Below, piece after piece: positions 23,256-34,820 of a stretch of DNA of 64,000 nt. Position 1 is the first letter of the stretch. Each line of letters begins with the position of its first letter. The translations under genes were made by a program, and so were the position numbers. The notes beneath the pieces are model-generated. The model saw only the letters and a program-made list of their open reading frames with translations. It was not told the DNA's origin and did not search any database. This DNA comes from Cristatella mucedo (Eukaryota; Bryozoa; Phylactolaemata; Cristatellidae). Where the stretch lies: contig WPIO01000188.1 in the NCBI GenBank assembly GCA_009760855.2, positions 1-64,000 on the forward strand, in the 5' to 3' direction.

Positions 23256-24035
23256 TACATTTTCATTGTTTAGTTTCAGATGATGTACGAAGAATGCTGG
23301 TGACATCTGGGACTTATATCACCATTATCGACTTCCATGCGAATCAGAACGCCTGCATGTTTCAGGATAGAATGATTCGAGAAAGGCAGACGGGGAGAGC
23401 ATACTTTAACATGAAAATTCTGTACCCTTACTCCAAGTATTTGTCTTCAAGTGAATGCTAAGTTTTTCAGCACGCCTGCAACCAATACTAACGGATTCTT
23501 GGCAAATTATACCAATAGGCACATGTTTATCGGGCTAACTTGAGAAACACAGTCACCAGCGTTCTAAGCACTTTCGGCTTGAATGCGGCCTATGCAATTC
23601 AAAACCTAGTTGTCGGCTCGCAGCCAATACAATTCCGGAATGTAAACAACAGATATCCGCCTTTGTCAGTCTAAATTAGCTCCTTGTGAGATAGGCGACG
23701 TATTTCTGAAAATGGCCTCCACTAGCTTGCCTTAACCAAAACTCTGCTACTACCCCCGATCAGTAACGACGTCAACTAACCCTAGAGGCTTAAAAAGGTA
23801 GCGTTGCACACATATTCTCTAATTAATAGCGGTCTGCAGTCCGCTGGAAGAAACATTTCGAAGTACGCGCTTTTGTTCACCAGACAATATGCTACCAATG
23901 GAGGCAGTAGTCTATCGACAGAAAGTTACCAACTCCACCTGCATCTCCATTCGCTCTATTATCTTTTTAATTATAAGGGCTATAAATATATATTTCCACG
24001 CTTATTGTGAATTTAACGTTCATAATACTAATATC
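23256..24035. other. No recognisable gene or repeat
   Basis: Short frames at 23804-24010 and 23889-24143 have no recognised motif. No repeat match noticed. Confidence 0.4.
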
Positions 24036-24039
24036 AACA

Positions 24040-24463
24040 ATGTACATTATAAAGCACTCTCAGAGAACTCAGTCTCTTTCAATTTGCTTTACATTTTGCT
24101 TAAAAGAAAAACTAGATTGAATAGTGAATTGTATCATGCTTGATAAAGAAATATTCAAAATAGTTAGTACTGACATGCACAGGGTCAAATTTCGGAGCTG
24201 ATTCAACCGGAGATATGCCGGCAGAGCGAAATTCGAACGTTAATATTTCCAATTTCCGAATCACGCTGGATTGCCAGTACCAATAGGTTAGCTGTATCAT
24301 CGTTTACGTTAAGGTAATATAATGGTAATAATTTTCGAGCGCCATCAATACATGCACCAAGCAAGTTAAGAGATTTCAAAGTGCTCGAAGGCTGAAAGAG
24401 ATCACTGAAAAGGTACACATGAGTGTCATCCGAATTGAAGTGAAAGCCTAGATTGTCCTAGGC
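24040..24463 (-). mobile_element. LINE family A copy hosting the hAT element, left part
   Basis: Minus-oriented family A with a damaged 3' hairpin (24050-24100), an internal deletion, and RT blocks from 24190 onward (inverted 'RLESAGISPVESA' and 'LLGACIDGARKLL' words). It is cut at 24463 by the hAT element and resumes at 30038. It is more diverged than the LINE A copies inside the hAT, as expected of an older insertion. Confidence 0.8.
24456..24463. repeat. Left target-site duplication of hAT
   Basis: TCCTAGGC, immediately before the terminal CAGGGGTGTCC. It matches ACCTAGGC at 30038-30045 at 7 of 8 positions; 8 bp is the length typical of hAT insertions. Confidence 0.85.
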
Positions 24464-25764
24464 CAGGGGTGTCCAGTCTTTTTGCATTGGGGGCCACATT
24501 CCAAGAATGTAAAGGGTCCGGGTGCCATATGTAAATTGGCGTAGTTGACCTCATCAGAAAAGAAGATTTTAATTTAGTATGACTATTACTATTTTACTTA
24601 ATAAATAAACCGCAATACAATAGTATTTTTTAGCATAATTATAATTAAAAACAAAAAATAATTAAAATGTAATCATGTGTCCTGGAAAATTATTTGATAG
24701 ACATTATGGCCAATTTTTTACTTTTGGATTTTTATTTTGATAACATAAAGACAGGAACTTATAAAACTTACAAAATTACATGACAAGGAATCATAAAACA
24801 TTATTGGCTTCGGATAAATTGAATGCTACAGGTATTCAATGTGTTCTGCACTGCAGGTATCAAAGAGATATTTGGCATTGTTTCTGTTAGCATAAAAAGC
24901 CGACATCTTCTGCAACAGTGGATGCAGAAATTCTAAGGATTCCAGATAAATGTTAATCTGTGAGAACAGATCGAGTCTTTGTTTTTGCATTTTTCAGTCT
25001 TAAAAAAGCTGTTTACAGCAATATGTGCTTCCAAAAAGGGCAATATACCTGCAAGCATGTTTGGCTAGGTTCGGAAAAGACTCTGATGAAACATACTGCT
25101 TGTAAAAGGTAACAATGTCATGCTAATCATAAGCAGTTTTTAATTAGCTGTCATTACGAATGTCGATTAGTTTGAGTTGAAATTCATCAGCTGCTTCAGA
25201 GGCATCGATTTTAAATGGATTACTAATTATGCTCATGTCATCCTCATGTAGCTGGAAATCCTGAAACCTCTCTTCGACTTCATCAACAAGTTTGCTAACA
25301 AGAGTGGAGTACTTCACATTAGCCAGCCTTTCAGACGATCTTGTTGCTAGTGTTGTGAAATGTAACAGTTTCTTCCGATCTAAGTGTTTCCGGAAAAGTT
25401 TCAGCTCTTGCTCGAACGTTACAAAGCACTCATACATTTTATGGATTAGTTGATCCTTACCTTGGAGTTTGACAATTAGATGTGCAAGATGTTTGATCAT
25501 GTCTACCAAAAAAGCCAAGCCATTCAACCACTGCTGGTCATCGGGGAAACCAACATCTTTTCCCGTTTCTGTCATAAATGTTTTTATTTCATCCCGAAGT
25601 GACCAAAACCTGGCTAACGTGTTTGCCCTACTTAGCCAACGGACTTGGCAGAAATAAATGACATCACGATGATCTGATCCCAACTCTTTAAGGAAAGATG
25701 CAAATTGTCTGTGGTATAGCTCACGAAACCTTATCACAATTACTGTTGAAACTACATTGTTCAT

Positions 25765-26389
25765 TATTAATAATATTAATAATAATACTTCACTTGATGA
25801 AGTGCCCTCAGAGAACTCAATCTCTCTCTAGGCGCCTTACATTTGCTGCGAAGTGAAATGCAATTGAATGGTAAGTATAATCACGCTTGAAAAAACAGCG
25901 AATTGAATAATAAGGTTAGGGGTGACATGCAGAGGGTCAGCATGCAAATGTGGTTAGTGGCAGCATACACAGTGTCAGCACTCATAAGCACATCAAGGAC
26001 GAATCACATGGACCTACTAAATGCTGTCCTAAATAGGTGTGTTTTTAGGTTCCTTTTAAATGTGATCAGGTCAGGAAATGTTTCGACGCAGGTTGGGAGG
26101 GAGTTCCAGGCTTTGGGAGCATATGTACTAAATGTACGGTCTCTAAAAGATTTAAGCTTTGTACGAGGTATTTCTAGACTGTTGGATTCCGAAAAGCGGG
26201 TGGTACGATGCTTGGCCTATTGGGGTAGTATATCTGACAGATAGGCTTTAGCCATAGAATGAAGGGACCTAAAAGAGAGCGACTAAACCTTGAAGTCAAT
26301 CCGTTGCTTGACTGGTAGCCAGTGCTGGTCGGCAAGAAGTGGAGTAATGTGGCAACTGCGAAGCTCACGGTAGACAAGTCTAGCATTAC
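25765..26389 (-). mobile_element. LINE family A insertion 1 in hAT
   Basis: 5'-truncated copy with its AAT-rich tail at 25765-25790 and hairpin at 25796-25838. A possible 5-bp target duplication CATTA lies on both sides (25764 region and 26384-26389). C-terminal pol is only partly open. It interrupts the transposase between the 'LSMQQVM' and 'NNVVSTV' codons. Confidence 0.85.
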
Positions 26390-26515
26390 TTGTTGCATGC
26401 TCAAGACCGTTGCAAATAGCTGTTCTTGGTGGATGATGCAGTGATGACTTACAATTTTGTGAGGTACTAATTTCACCATTAAAGATACGAATCTATCGTG
26501 TCTACCTATCATAAT

Positions 26516-27848
26516 AATAATAATAATAATAATATTGCACTTGATAAAGCGCCCTCAGAGAACTTAATCTCTTTCTAGGCGCTTTACATTTGCTGCAAAG
26601 TGATACGCAATAGAATAGTAAGTAAAATCATGCTTGAAAAACAAACAAAATGAATAACATGGTTAGGGGTTACATGCACTGGGTCAGCATGCAAATGTGG
26701 TTAGTGGCAGCATGAACAGTGTCAGCACGCATAAGCACATCGAGGACGAATCACAAGGACCCACTAAATGCTGTCCTAAATAGGTATGTTTTTAAGTTTC
26801 TTTTAAATGTGGTCAGGTCAGGGGATGTTCTGATGCAGGTCGGGAGGGAGTTCCAGGCTGTGGGAGCATACGAGCTAAATGCACGGTCTCCAAAGGATTT
26901 AAGGTTTGTACGAGGTATTTCTAGACTGTTGGATTCCGAAAAGCGAGTGGTACGATGCTTTGCCTGATGGGGTAGTATCTCTGAAAGATAGGCTGGAGCC
27001 ATAGAATGAAGAGACCTAAAAGTGAGCGACAAAACCTTGAAGTCAATCCGTTGCTTGACTGGTAACCAGTGCAGGTCGGCGAGAAGTGGAGTAATGTGGC
27101 AACTGCGACGCTCACGGCAGACAAGCCTAGCTGCAGAGTTTTGCACCAGCTGCAATCACCTGATCGCACATGCTGGTAGGCCAGTAAGCAGTGAGTTGCA
27201 GAAGTCGAGACGAGATGTCACGAATGCATGGACCAACTTGGACGTGGTATCCTTATCTAAAACAAGCCCTAATTTTAGCAATGTTATGAAGCTGAAAATA
27301 GGCTGATTTGACTGTGGAGCTGATGTGGTCGTCTAACGAGAGGTCGCTTTGGAATATGACACCTAGATTTCGAGCTGATGCAACTGGAGATATGCTGGCA
27401 GAGCCAATTTTGAAAGTCAGCCTTTCCAATTTCTGAATAACACTAGGTTTGCCCATAACTAGTAAGTTAGTTTTATCATCGTTTAGTTTTAGAAAATTTG
27501 CTGCCATCCATGATCGGATGTCATCAATGCATGCAGCAAGTGAGTTGAGAGAATTTGAGGTGCTCGAAGGCTGGGAGGGATCAAAGCAAAGGTACAACTG
27601 AGTGTCATCCGCATAGAAGTGAAAGCCTAGATTGTGCTTGGCAATCACATCAGCGAGAGGGAGAGTATAGACGGTGAAAAGGACCGGACCTAGCACAGAG
27701 CCCTGAGGTACTCCATATTTTAGAGGTACTTCAGATGATCTTTGTCCATTCACATCAACACTCTGGAGTCTCCCACTGAGATAGGACCTGAACCACTGCA
27801 GAGCAGTGCCAGTGATGCCCAGGCGAGATGAGAGGCGATCATTGAAGG
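26516..27848 (-). mobile_element. LINE family A insertion 2 in hAT, with an intact RT core
   Basis: The best-preserved reverse transcriptase in the window. The frame 27253-27753 (166 codons) has 'YGVPQGSVLGPVLF', 'FHFYADDTQLYLCFD' with the catalytic YADD intact, and 'NFLKLNDDKTNLLVMG'. The frame 26751-27155 carries 'LVQNSAARLVCRERRSCH', 'HWLPVKQRIDFKVLSLTF' and 'NLKSFGDRAFSSYAP'. One frameshift separates them. The element is 5'-truncated (no endonuclease). Its (AAT)n tail is at 26512-26535, and the flanks suggest a short ATCAT target duplication. Low decay marks it as one of the youngest copies. Confidence 0.9.
27253..27753 (-). pseudogene. LINE A reverse-transcriptase palm fragment, YADD intact
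   Basis: Non-LTR reverse transcriptase palm, starting 'NGQRSSEVPLKYGVPQGSVL'. The GVPQGSVLGP (RT motif 4) and YADD (RT motif 5) blocks are both intact. It ends by frameshift near 27253 just before the 'RLDFCNSLL' block. It lacks fingers and endonuclease because of 5' truncation, so it is not a functional gene. Confidence 0.85.
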
Positions 27849-28631
27849 GCCTCCATGTGTGGTTAAACCAATCAATTTAGTTTCAGGAACATTAAATTTT
27901 GTGACGACCCTCTTGATCTAGTCCAAATTATCCCTCCCCGCTGTTGTGCCTTTCATTGAACACACATCCAAGAGTTCTTCGATAATCACAAACTTTCCTG
28001 TTAATCTGCATACATATTACACCAACAGTTGAGCCGTATCGCAATCGTCAGTGCTTTCGTCGAGCAAAAGATATTAAAAATCGCATTCAGCATGTCTTTT
28101 ATTAAGAATTTCTTCTATGTTGGATGCGAGCTCGTCAACACTTCTCAAAACCGTTTGATTAGAAAGACTTACTTTCTCTACTTCTGACTTTTTTTCTAGA
28201 CAGACCACACCAGTTATAAGCCTGAGGCATTATTTAACAATTTCAACCTCGGAAAATGCTTTACCCCGCTTAGCTATAGCTTCAGCTATTAAAAGCTAGA
28301 GGCACTCAGCAGCAGCTGAAAAACGGCTCTTTTTTTCTATCCCAAACGTGAAACTGTTAATTCCACTTGCGGAAGCGTTATAAATATGATCGTAATGGCG
28401 CCGCTGTAGCACAAATATAATACCCCTTCACGCCGAAATGTTCACACGAAGGCTAGCAAAATAAATCGATTTTTTTTACCTTCACGCGACAATAGCCATT
28501 CGGACACCTTAGCACTTCACGGGAACGTGAAGTACATCACAGCAGCTTACATCTCAGTTTGGAATGATGAGAAATTAACGCAAAACATGGAGTGAGAAAT
28601 AGTTTTGGGATAAAGTTGCGGGCCTCATAGA

Positions 28632-29985
28632 ATAATAATAATAATAATATTAATTCACTTGATAAAGCGCCCTCAGAGAACTCAATCTTTCTCCAGGCGC
28701 TTTACATTTGCTGTAAAGTGAAATGAAATTGAAAGGTAGGTAAAATCATGGTTGAAAAAACAAACGAAATGAATAATATGGTTAGGGGTGACATGCACAG
28801 GGTCAGCATGCAAATGTGGTTAGTAGCAGCATGCACAGTGTCAGCACGCATAAGCACATGAAGGACGAATCACAGGGACCCACTGAATGCTGTCCTAAAT
28901 AGGTGTGTTTTTAGGTTCCTTTTAAATGTGGTCAGGTCAGGGGAAGTTCTGACGCAGGTCGGGAGAGAGTTCCAGGCTTTGGGAGCATATGAACTAAATG
29001 CACGGTCTCCAAAGGATTTAAGGTTTGTATGAGGTATTTCTAGACTGTTGGATTCCGAAAAGCGGGTGGTACGATGCTTAGCCTGATGGGGTAGTATATC
29101 TGACAGATAGGCTGGAGCCATAGAATGAAGGGACATAAAAGTGAGGGACAAAACCTTGAAGTCAATCCGTTGCTTGACTGGTAGCCAGTGCAGGTCGGCG
29201 AGAAGTGGAGTAATGTGGCAACTGCGACGCTCACGACAGACAAGCCTAGCTGCAGAGTTTTGCACAAGCTGCAGTCGCCTGATCGCACATGCTGGTAGGC
29301 CAGTGAGCAGTGAGTTGCAAAAGTCGAGACGAGATGTCACGAATGCATGGACCAACTTGGACGTGGTATTTTTATCTAAACAGGCCTGAATTTTAGAAAT
29401 GTTATGAAGCTGAAAAAAAATAGGCGGATTTGACTGTGGAGCTGATGTGGTCGTCTAACGAGAGGTCGCTTTGGAATATGACACATAGATTCCGAGCTGA
29501 TTCAACTGGAGATATGCTGGCAGAGCCAATTTTGAGAGTCAGCCTTTCCAATCTCTGGATCACACTGGGTTTGCCCATAACTAGTAAGTTAGTTTTATCA
29601 TCGTTAAGTTTTAGAAAATTTGCTGCCATCCATGTTCGGATGTCATCAATGCATGCAGCTAGTGAGTTTAGAGAATTTGAGGTGCTCGAAGGCTGTGAGG
29701 GATCAAAGCAAAGGTACGATTGAGTGTCATCTGCATTGAAGTGAAAGCCTAGATTGTGCTTGGCAATCACATCAGCAAGAGGCAGAGTATAAACCATGAA
29801 AAGAACCGGACCTAGCACTGAGCCCTGAGGTACTGCATATTTCAGAGGTACTTCAGATGATCTGTGTCCATTCACGTCAACACTCTGGAGTCTCCCACCG
29901 AGATAGGACCTGAACCACTGCAGAGCAGTGCCAGTGATGCCCAGGCGAGATGAGAGGCGCTCTAGAAGAACTTTGTGATCGATGG
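28632..29985 (-). mobile_element. LINE family A insertion 3 in hAT
   Basis: Close relative of insertion 2. The frame 29402-29875 has 'AVPQGSVLGPVLFMVYTLPL' and 'FNADDTQSYLC' (YADD changed to NADD). The frame 28870-29355 has 'LVHAFVTSRLDFCNSLL'-type sequence through 'TSPDLTTFKRNLKTHLFRTA'. The tail is at 28632-28655 and the hairpin at 28662-28705. Its 5' end stops at the word GATCGATGG just before the right hAT end. Confidence 0.9.
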
Positions 29986-30037
29986 TAGACCTCGGTTGGC
30001 CGGGTACGGCCCACGGGCAACACGTTGGACACCCCTT

Positions 30038-30112
30038 ACCTAGGCAATCACATCAGCAAGACGAAGAGCATAAACCTGTAAAACATCGGGACCTAGCCCA
30101 GAGCCCTAAGAT
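30038..30112 (-). mobile_element. LINE family A host copy, right part
   Basis: Resumes after the hAT target duplication with GGCAATCACATCAGCAAG, exactly the word that follows GATTGTGCTT in other family A copies (for example at 27630-27660). This confirms the hAT excision-site logic. It runs into the minisatellite. Confidence 0.85.
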
Positions 30113-30322
30113 AATGTAATGTCATGCAATGTCATGCAATATCATGCAATATCATGCAATGTCATGCAATGTCATATAATATCGTGTAATGTCATTTAAT
30201 GTCATGTGATGTCATGTTGTGTCATGGAATATCATGGAATGTCATGGAATGTCATGTAATGCCATGTAATGTCATGTAATGTCATGTAATGTCATGTTAT
30301 TTCATGTATTGTCATGGAATGT
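30113..30322. repeat. 10-bp minisatellite (consensus ATGTCATGTA)
   Basis: About 21 imperfect copies of a 10-base unit, variants of AATGTCATGC/AATGTCATGT, arranged in patches (CATGCA units first, CATGGA in the middle, CATGTA later). No spacers, so not a CRISPR. Confidence 0.95.
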
Positions 30323-30324
30323 AT

Positions 30325-32910
30325 CTTCTTATGTCAATCCACAAAGTCAGAAAGACCATGTGGGTGTTAAGCAGGAGAGATTTGTACAGAGCGTACACAG
30401 CCTAAGCAACTTTCGCTAGCCAACAGACTTCGTCTCACCCAACAACGATAAATAGGGAAGCATAGCACATTCAGGAGAGCGGTTGAGGTTGTGAGTAGCA
30501 TGGAAGCAGCAACCTGGACCGCTGAGAAAACAAGCCATAGTCAACAGTAGTAGAGTTGATGTCGTTTCGTAAGAATTGTGGAATCGAGTTTCTCAGCCTA
30601 GGACTTGCAGAGGTAAAGCTTCTGTAACCAACGGTCTTTAAGCGAAGTGATGGAACAGCTTATTTGTTGTCCTCACAGGACCTGAGAGTGCCAACAGGCT
30701 AATACTGATGCAGCGATTCAGCTAGATACAAAGGAGCCGAGCCATGACGGGCCTTGTGGGTCAGCGTAAGAACTTTGCTCTGTATCCGTTGCTCAACCGG
30801 CATCCACCCTAGCTCTTTTAGTAAAGGGGCTCGTGGTGTAACCGCTGAGATTGAAGACTAGCCTTGCAGCCATATTATTTGCCTGCTGCAGTGGCCTAAC
30901 AGCTTTCTTTGGTAAACAAGCCAAAATAGAATCACAATAATCAAGCCGAGACAGAACTAAGGCCCTAGTTAATTATTTTATAAGCAACCGTGAGAGACAG
31001 CTTCTAATCTTGAATAGGGAACAGAAGTTATGGCTAGCTTTAGGAGTAGTGTTCTGAACGATGGATTTAAAATTGAGGCAGCTGTCGACAACGACACCTA
31101 CATTTTGAGCACATGGTGATGGTAGCACAATAGCCTCACTTATTCCTATGAGCAACAGTTAGGTTTCATCATCATTTAATTTCAAGATGTTTTCCGACAT
31201 CCAGGATCGAATATCAGCAAGGTAAGAATTTACTTTTTCAGTTGCCTCAGCAGCTTCCGATGGTTTGGATGAAAAATACAACCGAGTATCGTCAGCATTG
31301 AAGTGAAATCCTCTTTCAAGGGCCGTAATATATTTTCCCACAGATTGCGAATTAATGGAAAACATCAAGGGACCGAGTACAGCTCCTTGTGGGACTCCAC
31401 AGGTGACCCTTCTCGTGTGTGAGACCTGACCCTCACACGACACGGATTGAACGCGATCAGACCAGGACGATTTAAGCCAAGCCATTGCTTCGTCTGTCTG
31501 ACCGAACGTTGTTCTCAATCGTTCAAGCAGAACCTCGTGATCAATGGTGTCGAAGGCAGCAGACAGATCTAGCAGAGCTAAGGCTGCGATATTCCAGTCG
31601 TCGTCGCCACGTAGAATGTGATTGTTTACATGGGGGAGAGCAGTTTAGTGGATTGGTGCCTCTTGAATCTTGATTTAAATGTTTCTGAATTTTTTCTATT
31701 TTCAAAACGTTCAACCAGCTGTTTAGCAACAATTATTTAAATAATCTTTGATAAGAAATGAAGAAGGAAAACTGGGCGATAGTTTGCCGGACCTATGTGT
31801 CTAATGCAGGCTTTTTAAGAACGGGTCTGACGATTGCCGATTTAAAGGACTTGAGGACGACTTCTTTTCCTAAAACGCATTACAAATCCCGGTTATGGCA
31901 GGGGTAAGTTAGTCTGCCAGTGAAAACCGCAGAGATGATGGTAAGGGTCTTCGGGAGACAAACTCTATTTGCCAGACCTTATTAAAGTAGCCACATCGCA
32001 TGCTGAAACATCGGAGAACATTTTAAGGAAGGTCAAAGGTTTTGGAACTGCGATTGCTTTAGTTGGAGGGTACTTAATAGAGGCGTGAATGTGCACAATT
32101 GTTTAAGTAAAGAAGTCTAAAAACGTTTCGGCTGAGCCCATAATATCTGGGATGTCAGACCTCTCAGGTTGGGCCAGTAAACGGTCTACTTGCTTATAAA
32201 TCTGTTTAGTTTTTGACTAGCAGTAATTCAGCTTTCGAATGAATAAAGAAGCCCTGGTTTTTAAAAGCTTTAGGGCGTAAACTCGAAGCAAGTCTTAGAA
32301 TTTGACTAGATCTGCATCACACCCCGATTTCTTGAAAATAACGTTCAAGCCTGAGCCTAATCCGATGCATCTTTAGGAATTGCTTTGTAAATCGAGAGGA
32401 ATCTACACGACTTTGAACACGGATAGAATGAACTGGTGAGTGCTCGTGAAGAGCACTCCTGAGTATCCGTTCCTCGTGAGGGTATCGAGGCTACCGGTAG
32501 CGGCTGAATTGAGACCAAAAGACTTGCAACACAAACCGATTTCGAAAACTTGTCCATGTCAATGCTTTGTAAGTTACGTCATTTGGCCAATTCGAAGTTG
32601 CTCTGTATGTACGAGAGGGCAGGAACAGTAAACGAGACCGAACAGTGATCTGAGAGGGTCAGTGGGCACTCCCCAAGGTCCCTGGGGAGGACACCATTGG
32701 TGATCACGAGATCTAGAATGCGGCCACAACCGTCGTGGGTTCTATGATTAAAGCGTTAGGCCACACCAAAATTCACTAGGAGGTCAAGAAACGAGTGGAC
32801 CTGGCTGTTGCTAGGGTTTTCAACGTGAATATTGAAGTTTCCTACCATTAGTAACAGCCTGTCATACACACATCTTTTAGTTAGAAACCCTTAGAACTCC
32901 TCTATAAACA
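30325..32910 (-). mobile_element. LINE family B, long minus-strand copy
   Basis: In minus-strand order: an endonuclease part near 32910-32590 ('NFNIHVENPSNSQVHSFLDL', 'RILDLVITNG', 'LTLSDHCSVSF', broken by stops); a degraded RT fingers region; the RT palm at 31159-31518, with 'RVTCGVPQGAVLGPLMFSIN' and 'FHFNADDTRLYFSSKPSEAA' (YADD reads NADD); 'NVGVVVDSCLNFKSIVQNTT' at 30973-31155; then a C-terminal region with stops and the 3' end at 30335-30400. Frameshifts throughout; inactive. Confidence 0.85.
31159..31518 (-). pseudogene. LINE B reverse-transcriptase palm fragment
   Basis: A 119-codon frame. The start 'RTTFGQTDEAMAWLKSSWSD' matches the region ahead of RT motif 4, GVPQGAVLGP is intact, and the catalytic block is NADD rather than YADD. 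'YLADIRSWMSENILKLNDDE' follows, as in CR1/L2 enzymes. Confidence 0.8.
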
Positions 32911-32934
32911 AGTTTGGATAGATAGAGGTACCCT

Positions 32935-34820
32935 GTATAATCTTCGTATGTTCACTTCAATACTCTGGGTTGTCCAACTGAGATTGGACCTGAACCTTTG
33001 CACACCAGTTCAGGTGATGCCCAGGCGAAATGATAGGCGCTGAAAAGAGCTTAGTGATTGATAGTATCGAGAGCTGCCGAAGGACTGAGCAAAACAAGCT
33101 CAGATACTCTACCCATGTCTGTATTCTTAAGAAGGTCATTTTTCCTATGAACAAATGCTGATTATGTCTTGTGATTAGCTCAAAAGTCACACTTTAACTT
33201 ACTAGCTATGTTCGAATTTTAAATGTATGAGTTCAACTGCTCCGCCCGACCCGTTCCAGTGTCTTTGATAGGAACGATAATTGGGATAGGCGGTAGTTGC
33301 TCAAGTTCTCATGGTCTAGTGTCGCTTTCTTGAGAAGTGGATTAACTACAGCTTCTTTAAAAGGTGCTGGATCATGACCTAAGTCTAGTAACATAATGTT
33401 GACGTTACGTAATAATGCCAGCAGCATATCAGTGTAAAGCAGGAGCAGAACAGTGGGCATAGGTCCAAAGAGCTTGCTGCCTTCTTCGATTAGGATATGA
33501 ACTGAAGGACAACATTACTAGTGACCTGCTTAAATAAGCACGGTGAGGTACAGCCGGGAATCAGGGACAGCATTCTAGGGTGGATGCTGTCATCGATGGG
33601 ATAGATTACCTGATCTCGTCTATTCTTTAGACAAATAATCGTTCGGCTATATCATGACAATGTTCATCAGGTAAGAAGAGAATTTAGGAGCGTTTAGGAT
33701 GACGGTTGATCGTCGTGGATTATGCATCTGTAAATCTACAATGTTTTTATAGATGCTTGACTTGGCCTTTTATGGCATCGATTAGTACGACCTATGGCAG
33801 TCTTCGTAAGCCTGTCGACGGACAGTCAGTCCTTATATTGTACATGCTTTTTCAACCTTCTGCTTAAAAGACCTAGCTAGTTTAGTGTCTGTGGTTGACG
33901 GAAGGCCGTCTAGGCACGGGTGGACAGTGGGCTTAATCAAAAGTGCTAACTCGTCAAGTGTGTGTTAGCTAGTGTCGAGTAGTAGCAATCTACCGATGGT
34001 GGCAGTTCAGATGGGGGACTGGGAAGCGGAGGCGAAACATATATTTTCACACGGACAACATCGATGTCAATGGTTTTGAGGTTTCGCGATTCACAGTTGT
34101 TTTGGAGGAGGATGAAGCGACCCAGCCCTATATATTGAATGAGATACACATGTGGTCAGATGAGAGGAATTTAGTAATAATTCGTGATGATAAAGTTTGG
34201 ATGTATGACACAATTTGGTCGAACGTAGGGCGCAGTGCCATGCGCATGAGCCACAAGAGACGAGTTAGTCAATTCGTGAAATTCACTGCCAAAGGCGTCA
34301 GATTCCCGTTCAAAGTGAATAGTGAAATTAAACATATTAAGGATGGATCGATTTATTGGACACAGAATCTAAATGAGATCTGAGAAACATAAGATATAGG
34401 ATTTGGTACACTGTGGGCGAGCGACTACTGCCACAATTGGTAAGGTTTTTGGATGACACCAAGACATGCAATTCAAAAGACTGCTGCGAGGGTACTGCAA
34501 GTGGCCAATAGTTAAACTTCGAGCTTTCGATAGCAGCAACTCTTCTTCCAGTTCTGATTGATCTAAGGGTGTTAAAGAATTAGAAAACAGTTGGGATGAG
34601 TCTTAATTTGCCTGACAGTTCATAGATTTAAACCAAGTTTCAGTTGGATCCAGCAGGTGAAGAATATTTTCAGAAATAAGGTCTCTGATTAAAGGAAGTT
34701 TGTAACACATTGAGGGAACATTCCAAGGGGGTGCCTTTAGTCGGGACAACGGAGCTGTAACGGGTCTGATTTGACACCTTTTTTCATGGCATACATAACA
34801 ACTTTAGAACTGATATCGGG
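32935..34820 (-). mobile_element. LINE family A, 5' half (RT fingers to endonuclease)
   Basis: Matches the long copy at 5.66-8.96 kb from near the RT fingers (33233-33460, 'DHENLSNYRLSQLSFLSKTL') to the endonuclease (34000-34400 region) and its upstream part near 34560-34800. The 3' half is absent; it abuts the 5' end of the family B copy at 32.9 kb. The antisense frame 34102-34383 is a shadow of the endonuclease. Confidence 0.75.

Larger units (their letters stand above)
24870..28480 (-). pseudogene. hAT transposase pseudogene (GTF2IRD2/ZBED5-like)
   Basis: Blocks in minus-strand order: 28480-27850 holds 'SRFSAAAECL', 'AIAKRGKAFSEVEIVK' and the DESTDD motif (28044-28061), which contains a catalytic Asp of hAT transposases, then 'LLDVCSMKGTTAG'. 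26512-26390 holds 'HDRFVSLMVKL' and 'SHHCIIHQEQLFATVL'. 25764-25144 is an open frame of 206 codons with 'RELYHRQFASFLKEL', 'QVRWLSRANTLARFWSLRDE' and 'DQQWLNGLAFLVDMIKHLAH'. A degraded C-terminal dimerisation region follows to about 24870 in shifted frames. Stops and frameshifts occur besides the two LINE insertions inside the coding region. The N-terminal BED finger was not seen. This is a dead transposase, not a host gene. Confidence 0.85.
24464..30037 (-). mobile_element. hAT DNA transposon, split by three LINE A insertions
   Basis: Bounded by terminal inverted repeats CAGGGGTGTCC (24464-24474) and GGACACCCCTT (30027-30037, last bases altered), of the kind found in Charlie-like/GTF2IRD2-like hAT elements, with an 8-bp target duplication. 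The native element is about 2.26 kb; the rest is LINE A sequence at about 25765-26389, 26516-27848 and 28632-29985. The transposase runs on the minus strand. It is inserted in an older LINE A. Because removing the three LINEs restores the order of transposase blocks, the nesting order is clear. Confidence 0.9.

Noticed and set aside
25144-25764. 206-codon frame that looks like a vertebrate GTF2IRD2/ZBED5-type host gene
   Set aside because: It lies inside an element with hAT terminal repeats and an 8-bp target duplication, and other transposase parts with stops follow in order. It is a transposase remnant.
30113-30322. CRISPR-like array
   Set aside because: 10-bp units are contiguous, with no spacers, and the genome is eukaryotic.
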